Assembly (NCBI GenBank): GCA_028679035.1
Contig: JAJRCL010000188.1
Location: 1-7,796 of the forward strand
Length of the DNA: 7,796 nt
Direction: 5' to 3'
From: Methanomicrobiales archaeon
GTDB taxonomy: Archaea > Halobacteriota > Methanomicrobia > Methanomicrobiales > JACTUA01
Shown: positions 1 to 4,555 of the stretch, piece by piece
How the letters are laid out: every line of letters starts with the position of its first letter
Position numbering within the stretch: position 1 is the stretch's first letter
Translations under genes and position numbers: made by a program
The notes under the pieces: model-generated
What the model was told of the DNA's origin: nothing
Seen by the model: the letters and a program-made list of their open reading frames with translations, nothing else
Databases searched by the model: none

Positions 1-581
1 GCAACGCCGGTTTCCGTCATATCGTTCACAATCCAGACCTGACGGGTCCCGGGGTGAAGGGTACGGGCGGTTTCCAGCGTTTTTCCGATCTCTAACGGTT
101 CGGCAATCCCGGAGAGGCCCGTGCTGTTAGCAAGCAGGGAGGGTTCGAGATAATTAATCCCGGCACAGAGTACCGGGGTCTGGGGGAACAGATCCCGGTG
201 GCGGCGGAGGAGAAACTGGAACGCGTAATCATCAATACCAAGGACCGCATCGAACCGGACGTCCGAGTACTTAATCCGGTACACCTCGTACAGCTTCTGC
301 TGGTACCCGGGCTGGTCCACCCGGTCGGCGTCGATATATTCATAGTACGCCTTAACGGGACGGGGACTGCCTGCCAGGGCTGACTCGATCCCGGCAGTAA
401 TTTCCTGGGTCCAGGGATCACCCTGGTTTGATGAACAGAGGATGAGAATGGTGGCTTCCGGAGGATTCTGTGCGCTCGCGATACCAGCGCCGGCAGAAAA
501 CAGGAAAATTACGCAAGAGAGAAGAACAGCTTTCTGCAAAAATACCGACGTTCCCGGATGGGGCCGGATTCGCGATCGCAT
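1..581 (-). CDS. Secreted/membrane sensor protein with ABC-substrate-binding-like domain, C-terminus outside window
   Basis: The minus-strand frame is open from a TGA at 612-614 to the left edge, giving 193 codons from the ATG at 579-581. Residues 1-17 are basic (MRSRIRPHPG...K), residues 18-37 are a hydrophobic stretch ending in ASA, and Q38 follows: a signal peptide or membrane anchor. The mature part starts ATILILCSSNQGDPWTQEI and continues with a YYEYIDADR segment, FDAVLGIDDYAFQFLLRRH, TPVLCAGINY and RQVWIVNDMTETG. That order of a beta strand plus SSNQG, an 'IDD..F' strand and a 'P.V..GIN' strand resembles the periplasmic ABC substrate-binding-like domain (PF04392 type) often found at the N-terminus of methanogen and deltaproteobacterial sensor histidine kinases. 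Whether a PAS/kinase module follows cannot be seen. A GTG at 594-596 in the same frame is an alternative start. The open reading frames in the other minus-strand frames here give low-complexity Ser/Arg/Pro translations and are shadows. Confidence 0.8.
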   Translation of the reverse strand, partial: MRSRIRPHPGTSVFLQKAVLLSCVIFLFSAGAGIASAQNPPEATILILCSSNQGDPWTQEITAGIESALAGSPRPVKAYYEYIDADRVDQPGYQQKLYEVYRIKYSDVRFDAVLGIDDYAFQFLLRRHRDLFPQTPVLCAGINYLEPSLLANSTGLSGIAEPLEIGKTLETARTLHPGTRQVWIVNDMTETGV

Positions 582-636
582 ACGAGGATTGTCCACTGTA
601 GGTGAAAATTTTCATCACATCCTTTAATGGGTTTCT

Positions 637-644
637 GATAAAAG
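637..644 (-). promoter_or_regulatory. Candidate TATA box for the sensor gene
   Basis: On the minus strand this reads CTTTTATC. Its centre lies about 27 bases upstream of base 613, which would leave a leader of roughly 30 bases before the ATG at 581. No strong ribosome binding site is visible just before that ATG. The other part of this divergent intergenic region (645-797) is A/T-rich, with a second TATA-like string (TTTGATAAAATC, around 715-726) that could serve the plus-strand gene at 815. Confidence 0.4.
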
Positions 645-797
645 CGCCAAAATTACCAGTTTCCTTCGTTTTCCGGGGAAGTCGTGGCTCCCTGAAACCG
701 TATTTTATTTTCGATTTGATAAAATCTCTTTTCCATGATGAGCGTTGCCATCCTCATGCATCTGTTTTTTCTGGGGGATTAGGATAGTAATCTCTTA

Positions 798-812
798 TAG
801 GAGTATTTCCTA
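798..812 (+). promoter_or_regulatory. Small hairpin covering the first ribosome binding site of the cysteine-rich gene
   Basis: TAGGA (798-802) and TCCTA (808-812) are perfect complements with a five-base loop GTATT. The stem contains most of the GGAG (800-803) that would serve the ATG at 815. A second, unpaired AGGAG at 823-827 sits five bases before an in-frame ATG at 833. The stem is short, so the fold may be weak; the arrangement is visible, the regulatory meaning is inferred. Confidence 0.35.
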
Positions 813-814
813 CA

Positions 815-1105
815 ATGAGTACAGGAGCACAGATGATCCAGCTTATCTGCCGGCAGTGTCATGGGACCGGAACAATTCCGAACGAGAATTATGAACTGTG
901 CAGGGAACTGAAAAATTGCGATTCAAAAAAATATTTCGGTATCTATGAACGCGACTATGGCGAGACGGAGGACCATGCCCATTCCGGGTGCGGATGTGAG
1001 AAGGTGATTACCTGTCCGAATTGCAGCGGGTACGGTATTCTCACTTTTGCTGACGAGGAATGGGAAGTGAAGCTCGTCCCGGAAGTGGGCGAGGGCGAGG
1101 AATAA
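815..1105 (+). CDS. Small eight-cysteine zinc-knuckle protein (DnaJ-type CxxCxGxG motifs)
   Basis: A 96-residue soluble, acidic-tailed protein. It has eight cysteines (C12, C15, C29, C35, C59, C61, C67, C70) and two DnaJ-type knuckles, C12-R-Q-C15-HGTG and C67-P-N-C70-SGYG, placed near each end of the core as in the paired zinc-binding arms of DnaJ. The middle holds an extra C29/C35 pair and an HAHSGCGC segment (H54, H56, C59, C61) that could bind a second metal. There is no J domain, so it is not a DnaJ chaperone. By family knowledge such knuckles bind zinc and may contact unfolded protein or nucleic acid; the function here is unknown. The start is ambiguous: ATG 815 has GGAG at 800-803, spaced 11 bases, while ATG 833 (M7, MIQLICRQC) has AGGAG at 823-827 with ideal spacing. 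Both keep all cysteines. It stands alone between a divergent and a co-oriented gene. Confidence 0.85.
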   Translation: MSTGAQMIQLICRQCHGTGTIPNENYELCRELKNCDSKKYFGIYERDYGETEDHAHSGCGCEKVITCPNCSGYGILTFADEEWEVKLVPEVGEGEE

Positions 1106-1181
1106 TTAACCCGCGTTTTCCGGATGGATTTCAAAAATCTGCATTTTCCGGCCATATTACTCACGCCCCACGCATTGAACC

Positions 1182-1189
1182 TTTATATA
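1182..1189 (+). promoter_or_regulatory. TATA box for the 98-residue gene
   Basis: TTTATATA is a near-ideal archaeal TATA box. It predicts a transcript start near 1210-1216, leaving a leader of about 45 bases that carries the AGGAGA ribosome binding site (1245-1250) seven bases before the ATG at 1258. This shows the gene has its own promoter and is not simply read through from the cysteine-rich gene 150 bases upstream. Confidence 0.65.
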
Positions 1190-1257
1190 CTCTGCATCGG
1201 GAATACTCCGTGTTCATGTTACAGCGGGCAGGATATATGGAGAGAGGAGAAGACTGT

Positions 1258-1554
1258 ATGTTCATCCGGCTTCCCTCTCTCGGTTCTTTCCGGGTTGGCA
1301 TGCCGGAAATTTCCCGGGTGATCAACAGGGGTCAGGCCGCCCCTGTCGTCGCCACATCACAGCATGGAGCAGGTGCCCGGCATTCCTGCTGGTTTGAAGC
1401 GGGCTCGGTACACCGTTCCCGTTCCGGGCGTGCCCTCGTTTTCACGATCGGGCAACGACACTACACGATACCGGTACAGAGTGTTTCGCTCCTTCTCTCC
1501 CGCCAGAGGCAGTATGCTGCTGTCGCGGCGATGACAGGTCCGCCGGTCCCGTAG
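1258..1554 (+). CDS. Conserved-looking small protein of unknown function, 98 residues
   Basis: I do not recognise this family. The start at 1258 is chosen because AGGAGA at 1245-1250 is spaced seven bases from it and a TATA box lies at 1182-1189. Open-frame extension further upstream (to 1060) would overlap the cysteine-rich gene and swallow the promoter. The protein starts MFIRLPSLGSFRVGMPEI, continues with a hydrophilic middle rich in Gly, His, Arg and Ser, and ends in an alternating hydrophobic stretch (ALVFTIGQRHYTIPVQSVSLLL) that looks like two beta strands joined by a turn and followed by a short helix. There is no signal peptide or membrane segment, and one cysteine (in HSCWF). Codon third positions are strongly C/G, as in the neighbouring genes, which supports real coding. 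The stop at 1552-1554 faces the CorA-like stop at 1559 with only four bases between. Confidence 0.65.
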   Translation: MFIRLPSLGSFRVGMPEISRVINRGQAAPVVATSQHGAGARHSCWFEAGSVHRSRSGRALVFTIGQRHYTIPVQSVSLLLSRQRQYAAVAAMTGPPVP

Positions 1555-1558
1555 GGGT

Positions 1559-2659
1559 CTATTCCGGGCTTTTGGGCAGAAGGCCCAGCTTTTTTACGGC
1601 ATACCAGGAGAGAAGAGTCGCAAATACTGTCGAGAGTATGATGGTCCACAGGAACCATGGAGCATCGCCCGGGGTCAGGTTAAATGCGGTGTTTCCTGCG
1701 ACGGTTGCAATCGTGTTGGGGACAAGGAGCGCCGTCCCGATAATAGTTAGGTAGGCTACCAGGAGGGCCAGACGGTTGTTGAGAACCTGGAGCTGGTTGT
1801 TATAGATGGACTGCAATACTTCGAGACCGCTTGCCAGTACCTCGCTCAGGTGCTCGGACAGCCCGATCTGGGAGTTTACCTCTCCGATCAGTGCGTTCAG
1901 CCGGTTAAGGATTTTTGCATCATCGGTGAGCAGGTCAGCATCACCGTACCGGATCGCATTAAGCGTATCAACGGTTGACCAGAGACCCCCGAGATAAATG
2001 ATCAACGCGTGTTTCATTTCATAGATCTTGGGGCCGACGATCATGCGTGACGTTTTCGGGTCAGCGAGTTCTTTGCTCAGCCGGTCCCCCTGTTCTTCGA
2101 TACCCCGCAGGTAATCGAAATTCTTTGAGTTATTTTCTTCAATGATCCGGATCAACAGCAGGGTCATTTTGTCCGTCTGTAATTTTTTCTGGGGAATCTT
2201 TCTCAGGAGTGTTTCGGCGTAACGGCGGACGCGGAAAAACCGTTTTACCTCGGTTGTATGCAGCGTGACAAGGAGGCGGTCACGGATGAGGATAAGGAGC
2301 GGATTGATTGTTACCTCAAACCCGTCCAGCGAGATTGCGGGGAGAAGAATGCCCATCTCATTCTGCAGATCCTCGTATCCGCCGGTCGGATCTTTCAGGA
2401 GGTTGCGGACCAGGAGATCGGAAAAGCCAAGCGGCGTGGTAACGGCGAACAGGCTCTTATCAAAATCGTCAACGAGAAAGTCGATCCATGCGATCTGGGC
2501 TGTGTTGACCAGATCGATGAAGTCCGTGACATTTTTTGAATCCTTTTTTTTCGTCTCACCGGCAGTGAGCACTGCGCAGAAGCCTTTCTCTTCGTACGAG
2601 ACGGTCGTATCCGTTACCGTCGCTGGAACATTCCCCGGAGATGCCGCATTCTCCGCCAT
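1559..2659 (-). CDS. CorA-like divalent cation transporter family membrane protein lacking the GMN motif
   Basis: A 366-residue protein with the CorA (2-TM-GxN) layout: a soluble N-terminal domain (about 20-200), a long helical region with coiled-coil character (about 200-296, with YNNQLQVLNNRL leading into the pore helix), TM1 at about 297-321, a short outside loop, TM2 at about 335-355, and a basic cytoplasmic tail (KKLGLLPKSPE). By family knowledge CorA proteins form pentameric Mg2+/Co2+ channels with a Gly-Met-Asn selectivity motif at the end of TM1. Here TM1 ends VPNTIATVAGNTAF, so Met is absent and only a GN remains. The substrate is therefore uncertain: Mg2+, another divalent ion, or Zn2+ efflux as in ZntB-like branches. 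The ATG at 2659 is the only usual start in the frame after an upstream stop; the nearest GGAG lies 15 bases away, so the ribosome binding site is weak. Single-gene unit with a large upstream region. Confidence 0.85.
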   Translation of the reverse strand: MAENAASPGNVPATVTDTTVSYEEKGFCAVLTAGETKKKDSKNVTDFIDLVNTAQIAWIDFLVDDFDKSLFAVTTPLGFSDLLVRNLLKDPTGGYEDLQNEMGILLPAISLDGFEVTINPLLILIRDRLLVTLHTTEVKRFFRVRRYAETLLRKIPQKKLQTDKMTLLLIRIIEENNSKNFDYLRGIEEQGDRLSKELADPKTSRMIVGPKIYEMKHALIIYLGGLWSTVDTLNAIRYGDADLLTDDAKILNRLNALIGEVNSQIGLSEHLSEVLASGLEVLQSIYNNQLQVLNNRLALLVAYLTIIGTALLVPNTIATVAGNTAFNLTPGDAPWFLWTIILSTVFATLLSWYAVKKLGLLPKSPE

Positions 2660-2705
2660 AGTACCAGTATGATACTCCGTTCCTCATCAGATTTCCCTTT
2701 TTCCT

Positions 2706-2720
2706 ATGGGTATTTCCCAT
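2706..2720. repeat. Short inverted repeat in the CorA-like leader/promoter
   Basis: ATGGG (2706-2710) and CCCAT (2716-2720) are complementary around TATTT. It lies between the candidate TATA string (2731-2738) and the start codon at 2659, so it would fall at or just around the predicted transcript start. Five-base arms can arise by chance. Confidence 0.25.
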
Positions 2721-2730
2721 TTATCCCCGG

Positions 2731-2738
2731 ATTTTATC
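2731..2738 (-). promoter_or_regulatory. Candidate TATA box for the CorA-like gene
   Basis: On the minus strand the string is GATAAAAT, part of AAGATAAAAT. It predicts a transcript start near 2709 and a leader of about 50 bases. It is the best TATA-like string in the 187-base gap, but not a perfect one. Confidence 0.35.
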
Positions 2739-2760
2739 TTGAAAAAAGGCAACAGGGCCG

Positions 2761-2778
2761 GGAAATTCTCGAATTTCC
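2761..2778. promoter_or_regulatory. Perfect 8+2+8 palindrome, candidate operator upstream of the CorA-like gene
   Basis: GGAAATTCTCGAATTTCC has two perfect 8-base arms separated by two bases. Such a symmetric, A/T-cored 18-mer fits a dimeric helix-turn-helix regulator better than an RNA hairpin, because a two-base loop cannot close. It lies about 25 bases upstream of the candidate TATA box at 2731-2738, where archaeal activators usually bind, and about 70 bases beyond the aminotransferase stop. No regulator gene is visible in the window. A role in metal-dependent control is a guess from its position. Confidence 0.45.
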
Positions 2779-2846
2779 TAAAAGCGGATTGAAATGAGCC
2801 CCTATACATTCCAAGGGCCCAAAGAATGACCCGGGATAGTGTGCAA

Positions 2847-3992
2847 TTACGATGAGCCGGTTCTCAGCAGGTAGATCCGCCGGACCGCTTCCTTCAGGTA
2901 GGGAAGAGCCGTCGCATAGGAGAGGCGGACCCAGCCCGGGGCGTAAAAGGCAGTGCCTGGTGTCACCGCAACATGCCCCTGCATGAGCCAGTGGCGTGCG
3001 ACAGCGACATCATCCCCCTTCACGTCAATAAAGGCGTAGAACGCTCCGTCCGCCGGGGCGACTGCATATCCCATTCCCCGGAGTGCCTCCAGCAGGTAGG
3101 TGCGCCGCTCATCAAACTCCCGGCGCATCATTTCCACGGTGTCCTGGTCACCACGCAGGGCGGCAACCCCTCCCCACATCGCAAAGGACGTGGGGTGCGT
3201 CACCGAATGCTGCTGGACCGTCAGCATCTGGCGCGTGACTTCCGGAGGGGCGACCGCATACCCCAGCCTCCATCCGGTCATCGCGAAGGACTTGGAAAAT
3301 CCATTCACGGTGATCGTCCTCTGCGCCATATCCCCGACCGACGCAAAGGAGATGTGCTCTCTGCCGTAGACGAGTTTCTCATAGATCTCATCAGAAAGTG
3401 CAAAGAGATCGTAGTCCTCGCAGAGATCGGCAACCAGTTGCAGGGAGTGCCGCTCCATGACCGTACCGGCAGGGTTCGATGGTGAGTTCAGCAGGATCAT
3501 CTTCGTCCGCGGCGTAATCCGGTCCTGGATGGAATCATCGACCTGGAATGTACGCGGGTTCATGGGAAAGTGGACCACTCGCCCGCCGGCCATCTGCACA
3601 CAGGGTTCATACGAGACCCAGGCAGGATCGATAAGGATGACCTCGTCCTTCGGGTTGAGTACTGCCTGCATGGCAAGGTAGATCGCATGTTTCGCCCCGC
3701 AGGTCGCAATCACCTGGGAAGGTGTACAGTCAAAACCGTTTTCCCGGCGGATTTTCTCCGCAATTGCCTGGACCAGCTCCGGTATTCCGCTGCTGGGGAC
3801 ATAGTGGGTTTCCCCGCGGCGCAGTGCTTCGATGCAGGCATCCTTGATATGCTGCGGAGTATCAAAATCCGGCTCCCCGATGGAGAGGGAGATCACATCG
3901 ATTCCCTCCCGTATCATTTTCTTTGCGATATCCGAGATCTCGATCGTCGCCGACGGGGCTACCCCCGCGATGCGGTTCGAGAGGGCTTTCAT
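2847..3992 (-). CDS. aspC: PLP-dependent class I aminotransferase, probably aspartate aminotransferase
   Basis: A 381-residue fold-type I aminotransferase of normal length. It shows the full set of class I residues: SIGEPDFDTP at 37-46 near the N-terminus, a Tyr/Pro segment HYVPSSG (63-69), the PLP-phosphate-side CGAKHAIYLA (98-107), NSPSNPAG with N173, D201 and Y204 of SDEIY, the Schiff-base lysine K234 in NGFSKSFAMTGWRLGY, and the substrate carboxylate-binding Arg R356 in GWVRLSYA. By family knowledge it interconverts aspartate/oxaloacetate and glutamate/2-oxoglutarate in the cytoplasm; related archaeal paralogues act on alanine, aromatic or other amino acids, so the exact substrate is not settled. 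Its ATG (3990-3992) overlaps the ribH TGA (3989-3991) as ATGA and has no separate ribosome binding site, so translation is probably coupled to ribH. Confidence 0.9.
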   Translation of the reverse strand: MKALSNRIAGVAPSATIEISDIAKKMIREGIDVISLSIGEPDFDTPQHIKDACIEALRRGETHYVPSSGIPELVQAIAEKIRRENGFDCTPSQVIATCGAKHAIYLAMQAVLNPKDEVILIDPAWVSYEPCVQMAGGRVVHFPMNPRTFQVDDSIQDRITPRTKMILLNSPSNPAGTVMERHSLQLVADLCEDYDLFALSDEIYEKLVYGREHISFASVGDMAQRTITVNGFSKSFAMTGWRLGYAVAPPEVTRQMLTVQQHSVTHPTSFAMWGGVAALRGDQDTVEMMRREFDERRTYLLEALRGMGYAVAPADGAFYAFIDVKGDDVAVARHWLMQGHVAVTPGTAFYAPGWVRLSYATALPYLKEAVRRIYLLRTGSS

Positions 3993-4396
3993 CGCAATCG
4001 CTGGACGAGTTTTACAGCTGATTCAACGGCGCGGCGTGCATAGTCAATGCGCTCCTGAGCTTCGAGCCGCGTCATTCCGGGACCGGAAATCCCCAGGGTT
4101 ACGGGTTTTCCGTACTCGAGGCCAAGGTCCATGATTTTCCGTGCCGCATGCTGCAGGACGATTTCATCATGCTGGGTCGATCCCTCGATGACTGCTCCCA
4201 GCGTGACCACGGCATCGACCTTCCCTTCTTCGAGCATCTTCTTGACGCCGATCGGGACATCGAACGATCCGGGAACATAGAATGTGCTGATGATCTGTGC
4301 CCCGAGGAACTGCGCATGCTCCTTCCCTTCGATCTCCATCATGTAGGTGATGTCCCGGTTGAACTCCGATACCACAAAACCGAGTTTTACCGCCAT
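3989..4396 (-). CDS. ribH: 6,7-dimethyl-8-ribityllumazine synthase
   Basis: A 135-residue lumazine synthase, the short form seen in archaea. It joins 5-amino-6-ribitylamino-uracil with 3,4-dihydroxy-2-butanone 4-phosphate to give 6,7-dimethyl-8-ribityllumazine, the step before riboflavin, in the cytoplasm; family members assemble as pentamers or 60-mer capsids. Visible motifs are the substrate-stacking F12-N13 in SEFNRD, YVPGSFDVP (40-48, with D46 where many homologues have Glu), GAVIEGSTQHDE (67-78) containing H76, the expected catalytic histidine, and GISGPGMTRLEAQER (102-116). FAD and the deazaflavin F420 route both need the ribityl-pyrimidine branch, which makes this a housekeeping gene in a methanogen. 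It is first in a two-gene unit and overlaps the aminotransferase by four bases. Confidence 0.95.
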   Translation of the reverse strand: MAVKLGFVVSEFNRDITYMMEIEGKEHAQFLGAQIISTFYVPGSFDVPIGVKKMLEEGKVDAVVTLGAVIEGSTQHDEIVLQHAARKIMDLGLEYGKPVTLGISGPGMTRLEAQERIDYARRAVESAVKLVQRLR

Positions 4397-4426
4397 ACGT
4401 ATCTCTTCTACTATCTCGTCACCTGC

Positions 4427-4434
4427 CTATAAAA
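4427..4434 (-). promoter_or_regulatory. TATA box for the ribH-aminotransferase unit
   Basis: The minus strand reads TTTTATAG. Counting about 27 bases downstream from its centre places the transcript start near 4402-4406, only six to ten bases before the ribH ATG at 4396. That gives a very short or leaderless mRNA, in line with the absence of a convincing ribosome binding site directly before the ATG. The rest of 4435-4541 shows nothing I can name. Confidence 0.5.
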
Positions 4435-4541
4435 CGGTTCCATCAGGGAAACGGATAGGTCTGGAAGTCGGGTATTCCGTGAATCTGTTGAAAGACAGGA
4501 AATGCTCAGGAAGATACTGCCGTAAATTGGCCGTATCCCGG

Positions 4542-4547
4542 AAAAAA
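4542..4547 (-). terminator. Candidate T-run terminator behind the RND exporter gene
   Basis: On the minus strand the RND stop (4556-4558) is followed within nine bases by CTCTTTTTTCC. Archaeal RNA polymerase stops at T-runs without needing a hairpin. Six Ts is a modest run, so it may be only one part of termination. Confidence 0.4.
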
Positions 4548-4555
4548 GAGCGTAT

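Noticed and set aside
92..618. Two closed minus-strand frames (92-421 and 418-618)
   Set aside because: Both are out of frame with the open sensor frame and translate to Ser/Arg/Pro-rich sequence without domain character; the sensor frame explains the stretch.
1060..1257. Upstream extension of the 98-residue protein to 1060
   Set aside because: It would overlap the end of the cysteine-rich gene and include the TATA box at 1182-1189 as coding; the ATG at 1258 has the matching ribosome binding site.
2258..2672. Plus-strand frames opposite the CorA-like N-terminal region
   Set aside because: They are antisense to a well-supported gene and show no motif; C/G third positions in the real gene keep antisense frames open.
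2815..2835. GGGCCC and CCCGGG palindromes behind the aminotransferase stop as a terminator hairpin
   Set aside because: Each is only a six-base palindrome, they do not pair well with each other, and no T-run follows on the minus strand directly.
2973..4043. Long plus-strand frames opposite the aminotransferase
   Set aside because: The minus-strand frame carries all catalytic residues of the class I aminotransferase family; the antisense frames are His/Arg-rich shadows.
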